Shown here in pieces: positions 1 through 6,374 of a stretch of 11,625 bases of DNA (position 1 is its first letter; every line of letters starts with the position of its first letter). A program made the position numbers and the translations under genes. The notes below the pieces were generated by a model that searched no databases, was not told the DNA's origin, and was given only the letters and a program-made list of their open reading frames with translations. The DNA comes from an uncultured Bacilli bacterium (GTDB lineage: Bacteria; Bacillota_I; Bacilli_A; RF39; UBA660), in NCBI GenBank assembly GCA_944363745.1, contig CALVVD010000020.1, forward strand, positions 1 through 11,625, in the 5' to 3' direction.

Positions 1-1091
1 GTTTTATAAGATGCTCTAAATACTTGTTCAAAGTATAATCCTTGACGCATATCTGCTATATACCATATTTCTTTAGGATTAAATCTTTTCATGCGAGAAG
101 TGATAGTTGCTAGTTCCCTTGTAGCATAAAGAGTTGCACCATTACTTTTAATAACAACAAGTGGAGGCATAGGTGCTTTATCATCATCTTCTATTACTTC
201 AACTATTTTAGCACCTTCACTATCGATTAAATATCCTGATTTTTCCATGATATCAATAGTTTCTTTAATGTAAGGAAAAGCATCACTTTCTCCTTCCCAT
301 AAATCAAAATCGGCATTTAATTCTTTATAAATACTTTTTATATCTTCTATAGACACTTCTTTTATTTTATCCCAAAGAGCGACATAGCCTTTATTTTTAC
401 CTGATTCTAACTCAGCGGTTATTTCTCTTACTTCATTCATTATATCTTCATTTTCTTTAGCTTTTATACTAGCAGTAGGATAGATTTCTTCTAAGTCTTT
501 TCCTGTTATAGGTAGCTCATCCCAAGTAGTTTCCTCTTTGCCACTAAAGTAGTTAAGATTAGGATATCTTTGTTTTAGTTCATAGATTACCATTCCAGAC
601 TGACGACCAATATCGCCAAAGTGAACATCTGATATTACTTCTTTACCAAGGTGTCTTGCTAATCTTTTTATAGCTTCTCCAATATTTGCACTTCTTAAGT
701 GTCCAACATGAAGAGTTTTAGCGATATTCGCACCACCATAGTCGATGATAATTCTTTCTTCATTAAGTTTTTCCACATCTTTTGTGGAACTCTTAATAAC
801 TTTTTCCACATATTCTGTTAATAACTCATTTTTAAAACTTAAGTTAATAAAACCGGCACCTGCGATATTTATATTTTTAAAATAGCCTGTTTCTTCTAGA
901 CATTTAACTAAGTCTTCGGCAATATCTCTTGGTGACTTATGCATTACTTTGGCAAGCTTCATAGCATCATTAATTTGATAGTCACCTAACTCTTTTTTAC
1001 TACTTGTTATTAATTGTACTTCATCAAGGGGAATACCCTTTTCCTTAAATTTATTTAATATATCTTTTTCAACAGTATTTAAAAAATTCAT
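1..1091 (-). CDS. argS: Arginyl-tRNA synthetase, N-terminal part (cut by window edge)
   Basis: Class I aminoacyl-tRNA synthetase that charges tRNA(Arg) with arginine in the cytoplasm. About 363 residues are visible; the family is about 550, so the end of the catalytic core (with its KMSKS-like region) and the DALR anticodon-binding domain lie outside the window. Residues 1-95 fit the ArgS-specific N-terminal domain. The class I HIGH signature is HVGH at residues 128-131, within the segment NIAKTLHVGHLRS that is diagnostic of ArgS. Near residues 325-340 the stretch SNGATLYATREL matches the conserved ArgS catalytic segment. The ATG at 1091 is preceded by GAAAGGAG with a 7 nt spacer. It overlaps the TGA stop of the upstream Sel1 gene as ATGA, so the two are probably translationally coupled. 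No T-box leader is seen upstream. Identification is secure. Confidence 0.97.
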   Translation of the reverse strand, partial: MNFLNTVEKDILNKFKEKGIPLDEVQLITSSKKELGDYQINDAMKLAKVMHKSPRDIAEDLVKCLEETGYFKNINIAGAGFINLSFKNELLTEYVEKVIKSSTKDVEKLNEERIIIDYGGANIAKTLHVGHLRSANIGEAIKRLARHLGKEVISDVHFGDIGRQSGMVIYELKQRYPNLNYFSGKEETTWDELPITGKDLEEIYPTASIKAKENEDIMNEVREITAELESGKNKGYVALWDKIKEVSIEDIKSIYKELNADFDLWEGESDAFPYIKETIDIMEKSGYLIDSEGAKIVEVIEDDDKAPMPPLVVIKSNGATLYATRELATITSRMKRFNPKEIWYIADMRQGLYFEQVFRASYK

Positions 1092-1693
1092 TTTCTTGCT
1101 CCTTTCTCATTAGAGTTTTGCACATCTTCTAATTTCTTTATAGCTCTTGGTAGGCCAACACTTGCTGCTAATTCTAAATAATAATCTGCTAACTCAATAT
1201 TTTGCTCTGTTCCTCTTCCTTCACGATAAAAATTAGCTCCTAAATCATATATTGCTGCTAAATGTCCTTGCATTGCACATTCATTGATTAATTGGAATGC
1301 CATTTTGTAATCTTGTTTTACATCTCCAAAGCCGAAATAATAATAGGCTCCTAAGCAGAATTTAGAAAATGCTTGAACTTTAGGTTTTTCTTTCGTTTCT
1401 TCTATTTCTTGTAATAATTTATCATAGGCATTAACAAATAACTGATAAGCCTTATCTTTGTCCTGTTCTACCCCATCTCCAAATTGATAGCAGGCTGCTA
1501 GGCCATATATACATTTTGGGTTATTTAAATCGGCACCTTTTTTATACCATTCAACAGCTTTAGATAAATCTTGTTCTAGTCCATTTTCTGAACTATCATA
1601 ACTTCTTGCAATTATATAACATGATAGTTTATCACCATTATTAGCTTTCTCCATCAATTGTTCTATATTAAATATCATTGGCTTTATTTCCAT
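1088..1693 (-). CDS. Sel1-like repeat protein
   Basis: A 201-residue protein made almost wholly of Sel1-like repeats, TPR-related pairs of helices of about 36 residues. The repeat signature (LG/A..Y..G.GVEQD...A..Y...A..G) recurs about four times, for example in LAACYQFGDGVEQD, LGAYYYFGFGDVKQD and LGANFYREGRGTEQN. There is no signal peptide or membrane segment, so it is probably a cytoplasmic scaffold for protein-protein contacts; its partner is unknown. An in-frame ATG at 1708 would add five residues but has no Shine-Dalgarno sequence. The ATG at 1693 has GGAG at 1703-1706 with a 9 nt spacer and is preferred. The gene lies 26 bp after the DUF1934 gene, and its TGA overlaps the argS start, placing it in the argS operon. 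The family is clear; the biological role is not. Confidence 0.85.
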   Translation of the reverse strand: MEIKPMIFNIEQLMEKANNGDKLSCYIIARSYDSSENGLEQDLSKAVEWYKKGADLNNPKCIYGLAACYQFGDGVEQDKDKAYQLFVNAYDKLLQEIEETKEKPKVQAFSKFCLGAYYYFGFGDVKQDYKMAFQLINECAMQGHLAAIYDLGANFYREGRGTEQNIELADYYLELAASVGLPRAIKKLEDVQNSNEKGARK

Positions 1694-1702
1694 AAAATCA
1701 CA

Positions 1703-1706
1703 CTCC
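1703..1706 (-). promoter_or_regulatory. Ribosome binding site deciding the Sel1-gene start
   Basis: GGAG lies 9 nt before the ATG at 1693. It overlaps the end of the upstream in-frame ATG at 1708, which has only an A/T run before it. This supports the shorter protein. Confidence 0.6.
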
Positions 1707-1719
1707 ATTTTTTAAAATA

Positions 1720-2082
1720 TTATAATACTCTCCATTCTACTTTAAACTCATGTTTAAAGTCATTACCATCTATTTGATATATAACTTCATAAGTAGTATT
1801 ATCTTTATTTATATTAAATGTTTTCATCGGAACGAAACCTGTTTGTTTTAAATCTTTTAAAAATACTTCAAAATTAGTTTTTTCATTTTCCACAAATTTA
1901 TAACTTAATATAGTATCTTCTGTTTCTCGTAGCATAATATTATCATCAAGAAAAATAGTTAAAACAGCTTGGTTATCTTGATACTGTATTAAGTTTTTAT
2001 TTTCATCAAATGTTCCTTTACCTTCAAAAGGTAATTCTTCATCTTTGTTTTTTATTTTCGCTTTTATAAATACATCTTTCAT
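1720..2082 (-). CDS. DUF1934 (YwiB-like) beta-barrel protein
   Basis: A 120-residue soluble protein resembling the YwiB/DUF1934 family, small calycin-like beta-barrels of unknown function. Features seen are an alternating beta-strand pattern, an N-terminal GKGTFDENKNLIQY segment, a central DTILSYKFVENEKTNFEVFL segment, and a C-terminal YEVIYQIDG...EFKVEWRVL run of strands. It has no signal peptide and no obvious catalytic residues. It is somewhat shorter than Bacillus YwiB (about 140 residues). In Bacillus subtilis ywiB lies next to argS; here it is also in the argS operon, with a Sel1 gene between, which supports the family call. The start at 2082 has AAGGAG with a suitable spacer and sits shortly downstream of a strong promoter. 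The molecular function is unknown. Confidence 0.8.
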   Translation of the reverse strand: MKDVFIKAKIKNKDEELPFEGKGTFDENKNLIQYQDNQAVLTIFLDDNIMLRETEDTILSYKFVENEKTNFEVFLKDLKQTGFVPMKTFNINKDNTTYEVIYQIDGNDFKHEFKVEWRVL

Positions 2083-2106
2083 AGATAATCTCCTTTTTCT
2101 TTCAAG

Positions 2107-2135
2107 ATTATAACAAAAAAGTGTTAAAGTTACAA
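2107..2135 (-). promoter_or_regulatory. Sigma-A type promoter of the ywiB-sel1-argS operon
   Basis: Read on the minus strand, TTGTAA (2135-2130) is followed by a 17 bp spacer and a perfect TATAAT (2112-2107). Transcription would start near 2100, about 15-20 nt before the DUF1934 ATG, just in front of its AAGGAG site. Spacing and hexamers are close to consensus. Confidence 0.75.
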
Positions 2136-2139
2136 CTTT
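2126..2139. repeat. Short perfect dyad in the divergent intergenic region
   Basis: AAAGTT-AC-AACTTT is a perfect 6+6 bp inverted repeat with a 2 bp centre. It covers the -35 box of the minus-strand promoter. Its position suits an operator, but in AT-rich DNA a dyad of this size can occur by chance. Confidence 0.35.
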
Positions 2140-2177
2140 TTGGTGTGAATGATAGTTTTTTGGACATGATATATAAA

Positions 2178-2199
2178 GAAAGGATTTGATATGTTATGA
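2178..2199 (+). promoter_or_regulatory. Translation start region of the class A PBP with a two-codon upstream ORF
   Basis: GAAAGGA at 2178-2184 is the only Shine-Dalgarno-like sequence. It stands 6 nt before an ATG at 2191 and 11 nt before the PBP ATG at 2196. The 2191 ATG opens a frame of two codons and a stop (ATG TTA TGA), whose TGA overlaps the PBP start as ATGA. A TATATAAA box at 2170-2177 lies just upstream, but I see no convincing -35 for it, so the PBP promoter is unassigned. Confidence 0.45.
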
Positions 2200-4157
2200 A
2201 AGTTTTAAAGAAGTGTTTAAAAATATTTATAATTCTTATAGGACTTTTTATTCTTGGGAATATTGGTGTTTATACTTATGCTAAGTTAAGTCCTAAGATT
2301 GAGATAAAGAATGCTAATAGTTTTATGTTGTTTGATAGTGATAATGAGGTTTTCTTTCAAGGAAGTGGTTCTAGGGAATGGATTAGTCTTGATGATATTT
2401 CTCCATACTTGATAGAAGCGACTATAAATACTGAAGATAAAAACTTTTATAAACATATTGGTTTTGATTACTTAAGGATACTAAAGGCGATGGTTGTTAA
2501 TATAACTAGTGGTACTACTAGTCAAGGTGCTAGTACTATTACTCAGCAGTATGCTAAAAACTTATTTTTAGATTTTGATAAGACGTGGAAAAGAAAATGG
2601 GATGAGATGTGGTATACGATAGAAATAGAGTCTCATTATAGTAAAGATGAAATACTTGAGGGATATTTAAATACAATAAACTATGGTCATGGTAAATATG
2701 GAATAGAGACTGCTAGTAAATATTACTTTGGTAAGAGTGCTAAAGATTTGACTTTGGCAGAAGCGGCTATGCTTACGGGTATTCCTAAGTCTCCTAGTAA
2801 TTATTCTCCTTTTGTTAATTTAAAAAAAGCGACACAAAGGCAACAGATGATTTTAAAGAGTATGTATGATGATGGTGTTATTAGTGAAGCGGAATATAAT
2901 AAGGCTCTTGATGAAGAGTTGAAGTTTGTAGGTGAAGAAGAAGAGGATGAACTAGAGAGTGTTATGTATTATCAAGATGCTGTTATAGAGGAGTTAAAAA
3001 GTTTAAAGGAAATACCGGAGTCTTTTCTTGAGACGGGAGGTCTTAAAGTCTATACTAGTCTTGATATGGAGGCTCAGAAAGAGTTAGAAGAGACTGTTAA
3101 AAATACAATGCCTGATAGTGACTTAGAGACTGCTAGTGTAATGGTTAATCCTAATAATGGAAGAGTTATCGCTTTAGTGGGAGGAAAAGATTATAGTAAG
3201 TCAGAATTTAATAGAGCGACTGATGCGAAAAGGCAGGTAGGTTCTACGATGAAAGCTTTTCTATATTATGCTGCCTTAGAAAATGGCTTTACTGCTTCTA
3301 CTACTTTTACAAGTGAAGAGACTACTTTTACTTTTAATAATAATCAATCATATTCACCCCAGAATTATAATGGTACTTATGGTAATAAGCCTATTTCTAT
3401 GGCTACGGCAATCGCTTACTCTGAAAATATTTATGCTGTTAAGACACATATGTTTTTAGGTGAAGATACACTTATTGATATGGCAAAAAGACTTGGTATT
3501 ACTTCTAAACTTGATGAAGTACCTTCTCTTGCTCTTGGTACTAGTGAGATTGGTATGTTAGAAATGGCTGGTGCCTACTCTGCTTTTGCCAATGAAGGAT
3601 ATAAAGTAACACCTCATTTTATTACTAAAGTTGTAGACAAAGAAGGTAATGTTTTATATGAAGCGGATGAAGAGAAAGATCTTATTCTTAATTCTAGTTT
3701 AACTTTTATTTTAAGTAATTTGTTAACCGCTACTTATGATGCTAATTTTATTGATTATAATTATCCTACCGCTGTTAATCTTGCTAGTAGAATGACTCAT
3801 AAATATGCTTTAAAAAGTGGTACTACTAATACCGATAACTGGTATATTGGCTATAATAAAGATATTGTTACGGCAGTATGGTGTGGTTATGATGATGCTA
3901 GGGACTTAAAGTCTAGTGAATATAAATATGCCCAAAATATTTGGCTTAATACGATGGAAGGCTATATGAAAGATAAAGATGATGAATGGTATAAACAGCC
4001 TGATAATGTTGTTGGGGTCTTAGTTAATCCTATTACGGGAAAACCTGCAACTGATAGTGATGAGAAGAAAATTATTGAGTATTATGTTAAAGGAACTGAA
4101 CCGAGCGTTGATGACCCTGTCTTTGATGAGATAAGTGGAAATACTAGTAGTAATTAG
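2196..4157 (+). CDS. Class A penicillin-binding protein (PBP1A-type transglycosylase/transpeptidase)
   Basis: A bifunctional peptidoglycan synthase of 653 residues: it polymerises lipid II and cross-links stem peptides at the outer membrane face. A basic N-terminus and one membrane helix (about residues 8-30) anchor it. The GT51 domain (about 60-240) shows EDKNFYKH with catalytic Glu80, GASTITQQ at 111-118, and the EGYLNTINYGHGKYGI segment from 155. An acidic linker (GEEEEDELES, 246-255) leads to the transpeptidase domain (about 310-590). It has nucleophile Ser350 in STMK (350-353), SEN at 409-411 and KSGT at 540-543. All motifs are intact. The tail is short and acidic with no PASTA repeat. 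Length is at the low end of Firmicute PBP1 proteins. The gene is richer in G than its neighbours. It is monocistronic or leads into gerQ 47 bp downstream; no terminator separates them. A ponA/pbpF-type gene symbol cannot be fixed from sequence alone. Confidence 0.95.
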   Translation: MKVLKKCLKIFIILIGLFILGNIGVYTYAKLSPKIEIKNANSFMLFDSDNEVFFQGSGSREWISLDDISPYLIEATINTEDKNFYKHIGFDYLRILKAMVVNITSGTTSQGASTITQQYAKNLFLDFDKTWKRKWDEMWYTIEIESHYSKDEILEGYLNTINYGHGKYGIETASKYYFGKSAKDLTLAEAAMLTGIPKSPSNYSPFVNLKKATQRQQMILKSMYDDGVISEAEYNKALDEELKFVGEEEEDELESVMYYQDAVIEELKSLKEIPESFLETGGLKVYTSLDMEAQKELEETVKNTMPDSDLETASVMVNPNNGRVIALVGGKDYSKSEFNRATDAKRQVGSTMKAFLYYAALENGFTASTTFTSEETTFTFNNNQSYSPQNYNGTYGNKPISMATAIAYSENIYAVKTHMFLGEDTLIDMAKRLGITSKLDEVPSLALGTSEIGMLEMAGAYSAFANEGYKVTPHFITKVVDKEGNVLYEADEEKDLILNSSLTFILSNLLTATYDANFIDYNYPTAVNLASRMTHKYALKSGTTNTDNWYIGYNKDIVTAVWCGYDDARDLKSSEYKYAQNIWLNTMEGYMKDKDDEWYKQPDNVVGVLVNPITGKPATDSDEKKIIEYYVKGTEPSVDDPVFDEISGNTSSN

Positions 4158-4204
4158 TATAATTTAAAATTTTATTAATATAATTACTTTGAGAGGATGA
4201 TTTG

Positions 4205-4555
4205 ATGAATAATAATTTTGATACTTATCCTAATCAAAGTACTGATCCCCCTTATCAAAACTTTGATTATGATTACACTCCTAATATGAATAATGTTCCT
4301 AATAATAATACTGTTCCAATTAGTGGAGATATGGCCTATGCTGAAAATATTTTAGAGTTAAATGTAGGGAAAGAAGCAAGTTTCTATATGTCATATTCTG
4401 ACTCGTTGGAATGGCGTGATAGAGTATTTACAGGAACAATTGTTGGGGCAGGTAGAGACTATGCAGTTGTTAGAGATAGTAATAACCATAATTTTCTACT
4501 TTGGACAGTTTACCTTAGTTATGTAGAGTTTAGAGAAGATATTACTTTAAGATAA
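4205..4555 (+). CDS. gerQ: GerQ-family spore coat protein
   Basis: A 116-residue protein whose C-terminal two thirds match GerQ (YwdL). In Bacillus this coat protein is needed for localisation of the cortex hydrolase CwlJ during germination and is cross-linked by transglutaminase Tgl. Diagnostic segments are YAENILELNVGKEASFYMSY (45-64), WRDRVFTGTI (70-79), GAGRDYAVVRD (81-91) and LLWTVYLSYVEF (98-109). Residues 1-42 are low-complexity, rich in Asn, Tyr, Pro and Asp, with no lysine before Lys56. The ATG at 4205 has GAGAGGA with a 7 nt spacer; the in-frame TTG just before it has worse spacing and is rejected. In Bacillus gerQ also lies near ung, and here ung is about 700 bp away on the other strand. 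Implies a sporulation programme, though retention without sporulation cannot be excluded. Confidence 0.88.
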   Translation: MNNNFDTYPNQSTDPPYQNFDYDYTPNMNNVPNNNTVPISGDMAYAENILELNVGKEASFYMSYSDSLEWRDRVFTGTIVGAGRDYAVVRDSNNHNFLLWTVYLSYVEFREDITLR

Positions 4556-4584
4556 TTTACTCTTCTCTTTTTCTTTGCTATAAT
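4556..4584 (+). promoter_or_regulatory. Putative sigma-A promoter of lemA
   Basis: TTTACT (4556-4561), a 17 bp spacer, then TATAAT (4579-4584) preceded by TGC, giving an extended -10. Predicted initiation near 4591 would leave a leader of only about 15 nt that begins at the AAGGA ribosome site. The short leader lowers confidence. Confidence 0.55.
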
Positions 4585-4605
4585 ACTATTAAGGATGTGA
4601 TACTA

Positions 4606-5142
4606 ATGATTTATGCCATTATATTAGGTATTTCTTTAATAGTTTTAATTATTATAATATTTGTAATTATGGGGTTGTTTTATAAAAATAAATATAATTT
4701 CTTATATATTAAAATTAACGAAGCTGATAATAATTTAGATATTTTATTACAAAAAAAGGAAGAAATACTTTTAAAAATAGTTCCTATATTAGAAAAAGCG
4801 AAAATAAAAGATATTCCTGAAGTTATAAAATTAAAGTCTAAGAGAATGGATCATCACGAATTATATAATGAACTTATGGAAATGACGACAGAAATATTAA
4901 AACTTATTGATGATTATGAAGACAAATTAGATTATAAAGAACTTGATTCTTTAATTGAAATGCTAAATGTTAATGAAAATGATATAAGGGCTGCTATAAA
5001 GTATTATAATGATAATGGAGAAGAGATTAATTATCTAGCTCATAAATTTCCTGCTAATATTGTTAAGATATTTTCTCATTATCAAGATATAAATACTTAT
5101 AAATTACAGAAAAGAGAACCTTTTGAAATATTAAAACACTAA
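4606..5142 (+). CDS. lemA: LemA-family membrane protein
   Basis: A 178-residue protein with one strongly hydrophobic N-terminal helix (about residues 2-25), then a soluble all-helical domain. The arrangement fits LemA: an N-proximal segment like NEADNNLDILLQKKEEIL, where LemA has its 'W..ID..L..R..L...L' helix; a long charged coiled region; and the family's C-terminal signature, seen here as DIRAAIKYYNDN and KFPANIVKIFSHY. Length is typical (about 185). The domain resembles a helical bundle; the general function of LemA proteins is not established. The ATG at 4606 is chosen: AAGGA (4591-4595) lies 10 nt before it, whereas the in-frame GTG at 4597 is only 1 nt from that site. The gene probably has its own promoter overlapping the end of gerQ, and a terminator follows directly. 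Divergence from well-known LemA proteins is considerable, so the call rests mainly on the C-terminal motif. Confidence 0.78.
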   Translation: MIYAIILGISLIVLIIIIFVIMGLFYKNKYNFLYIKINEADNNLDILLQKKEEILLKIVPILEKAKIKDIPEVIKLKSKRMDHHELYNELMEMTTEILKLIDDYEDKLDYKELDSLIEMLNVNENDIRAAIKYYNDNGEEINYLAHKFPANIVKIFSHYQDINTYKLQKREPFEILKH

Positions 5143-5156
5143 GTAGTGTTTTTTTT
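5133..5156 (+). terminator. Rho-independent terminator of lemA
   Basis: AAAACACT (5133-5140), loop AAGT, AGTGTTTT (5145-5152), followed by more T to 5156. The 8 bp stem is perfect and the T run long. The lemA stop codon TAA (5140-5142) lies at the stem-loop edge, so the last codons form the stem. Confidence 0.88.
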
Positions 5157-5221
5157 ATTTTGAGATAAGTGTCATGAATAATTATATTTTTCCAATTATT
5201 ACCAATTTTTGGATAAAGAAA
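5157..5221. other. Spacer between convergent terminators
   Basis: About 65 bp of AT-rich sequence between the lemA and ung terminators. I see no ORF, promoter or RNA structure of note in it. Confidence 0.5.
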
Positions 5222-5244
5222 AACTAGTATGGTTAGTACTAGTT
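5222..5244 (-). terminator. Rho-independent terminator of the rplI-dnaB-ung operon
   Basis: On the minus strand AACTAGTA (5244-5237), a 7 nt loop and TACTAGTT (5229-5222) form a perfect 8 bp stem, followed by TTT then CTTT. The ung stop codon (5245-5243) overlaps the base of the stem. The U tract is short but adequate. Confidence 0.8.
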
Positions 5245-5905
5245 AATCTATTTTCCAATTTATAGGTTTTAGACCTTTAGAAATTAAGAAATTATTAGCC
5301 TTAGAAAATGGTTTACTACCAAAGAAGCCATTATAAGCAGATAAAGGTGAAGGATGAGCTGATTCTATTATATAATGATTTTTATTAGTTATTAATTTCT
5401 TTTTGCTTCTAGCAAAGCTACCCCAGAGGATAAAAACTATGGGATCTTCTTTTTTATTTAATAATTCTATTACTTTATCAGTAAATATTTCCCAACCTTT
5501 ATCTTTATGAGAGGCTGCCATATTAGCTTGTACAGTTAAAACAGCATTTAAAAGTAATACTCCTTGATCAGCCCAAGGAATAAGACTACTTGTTTTAGGA
5601 AAAGGTATTCCTAAGTCAGCATTTAATTCTTTAAAAATATTTTGTAGGGAAGGTGGTTTTCTTATACCATTCTTAACAGAAAAAGATAAACCTTCCGCTT
5701 GATGTTCTCCGTGATATGGATCTTGACCTAATATTACTACTTTAACATCTTTATATTGAGTATGTCTAAAAGCATTAAATATTTCATTTTTAGGAGGATA
5801 AATTGTTTTTTCATTATATTCTTTATTAACAAAATCTATTAGTTTTTTAAAATAATCTTTATTATATTCATCTTTTAAATATAAATCCCAATCATTACCT
5901 ATCAT
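5243..5905 (-). CDS. ung: Uracil-DNA glycosylase (family 1)
   Basis: Removes uracil from DNA arising by cytosine deamination or dUMP incorporation, starting base excision repair. The 220-residue product has the water-activating motif GQDPYH (60-65, catalytic Asp62), PPSLQNIFKEL for DNA contact (84-94), LLLNAVLTV with the uracil-binding Asn (117-125), and the DNA-intercalation loop HPSPLS (184-189, His184). Length is that of the family (about 220-230). The longer in-frame start at 5938 would overlap rlmH by 20 bp and lacks a good ribosome site. AAAGGAG (5914-5920) overlaps the rlmH stop and lies 8 nt before the ATG at 5905, so the shorter form is chosen. It is the last gene of the operon. Identification is certain. 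Confidence 0.97.
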   Translation of the reverse strand: MIGNDWDLYLKDEYNKDYFKKLIDFVNKEYNEKTIYPPKNEIFNAFRHTQYKDVKVVILGQDPYHGEHQAEGLSFSVKNGIRKPPSLQNIFKELNADLGIPFPKTSSLIPWADQGVLLLNAVLTVQANMAASHKDKGWEIFTDKVIELLNKKEDPIVFILWGSFARSKKKLITNKNHYIIESAHPSPLSAYNGFFGSKPFSKANNFLISKGLKPINWKID

Positions 5906-5913
5906 ATACTGCA

Positions 5914-5920
5914 CTCCTTT
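5914..5920 (-). promoter_or_regulatory. Ribosome binding site deciding the ung start
   Basis: AAAGGAG with an 8 nt spacer to ATG 5905. It begins within the TAA stop of rlmH, which suggests coupled translation and argues against the upstream ATG at 5938. Confidence 0.8.
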
Positions 5921-6374
5921 ATTTATGATAACTTTCATTATGTCTAATCTTATATGTCCTATATAATTGTTCTAGAAAAATAACTCTAAATAATTGATGA
6001 GGAAAAGTTAATTTAGAAAATGATAAACTATAATTAGCACGTTTTTTTACTTCATCACTTAAACCATAACTTCCCCCTATTATAAAAGTTAAATCACTAT
6101 TTTTATTTTCTAATTGTTCTAATTTTTCTGCTAATTCAAGAGAGGTTAATTCATGTCCAATTATGTCTAATACAATAACATTATCAGTAGATTTTATGTT
6201 CCTTAAAATGAGTTCCCCTTCTTCTTTTTTTACTTTATCTAACTCAGGGTGAGTTATATCTTTTAGTTCGATAATGTCTAATTTTGTATATTTGGATAAT
6301 CTTTTTTTATATTCATTTATAGCATCTTGTAGATATTTTTCTTTGATTTTACCTACACATATTAACTTTATCAT
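5919..6374 (-). CDS. rlmH: 23S rRNA (pseudouridine-1915 N3)-methyltransferase RlmH
   Basis: SPOUT-class methyltransferase that uses S-adenosylmethionine to methylate pseudouridine 1915 in helix 69 of 23S rRNA on assembled ribosomes. The 151-residue product (family about 155-160) starts with the typical MIKLICVGKIKEKYL, has the SAM-binding trefoil-knot segment FIIGGSYGLSDEV (97-109), the LSFSKLTFPHQLFRVI stretch (117-132), and the conserved C-terminal YHK. The ATG at 6374 lies inside the end of walJ, a 26 bp overlap in another frame; AGAGGTG about 10 nt upstream can serve as ribosome site. In Bacillus rlmH (yydA) also follows the walJ/htrA region, so the position is conserved. Confidence 0.96.
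   Translation of the reverse strand: MIKLICVGKIKEKYLQDAINEYKKRLSKYTKLDIIELKDITHPELDKVKKEEGELILRNIKSTDNVIVLDIIGHELTSLELAEKLEQLENKNSDLTFIIGGSYGLSDEVKKRANYSLSFSKLTFPHQLFRVIFLEQLYRTYKIRHNESYHK

Noticed and set aside
1088..1693. Code 4 (TGA as Trp), as in Mollicutes
   Set aside because: TGA ends the Sel1 gene at a neat ATGA overlap with argS, and the tryptophan codons inspected are TGG.
1706..1708. ATG at 1708 as start of the Sel1-repeat gene
   Set aside because: It has only an A/T run upstream, while the ATG at 1693 has GGAG at a 9 nt spacing.
2083..2195. T-box or other riboswitch leader for argS or the PBP gene
   Set aside because: The argS operon leader is only about 15-20 nt, and the whole divergent gap is 113 bp with no T-box specifier stem or AGGGTGGNACCGCG-like sequence.
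4158..4184. TATAAT sequences at 4158-4163 and 4179-4184 as a gerQ promoter
   Set aside because: Neither has a recognisable -35 at 16-18 bp, and such hexamers are frequent in AT-rich DNA. A sporulation sigma factor site could exist, but I could not identify one.
4202..4204. TTG at 4202 as start of gerQ
   Set aside because: It directly precedes an ATG with better spacing from GAGAGGA.
5157..5221. Small RNA between the convergent terminators
   Set aside because: There is a small CCAA/TTGG inverted repeat near 5202-5212, but no promoter and only 65 bp of AT-rich spacer.
5906..5938. ATG at 5938 as start of ung
   Set aside because: It would overlap rlmH by 20 bp without a good ribosome site; AAAGGAG precedes the ATG at 5905 at 8 nt, and Ung homology begins after the internal Met.
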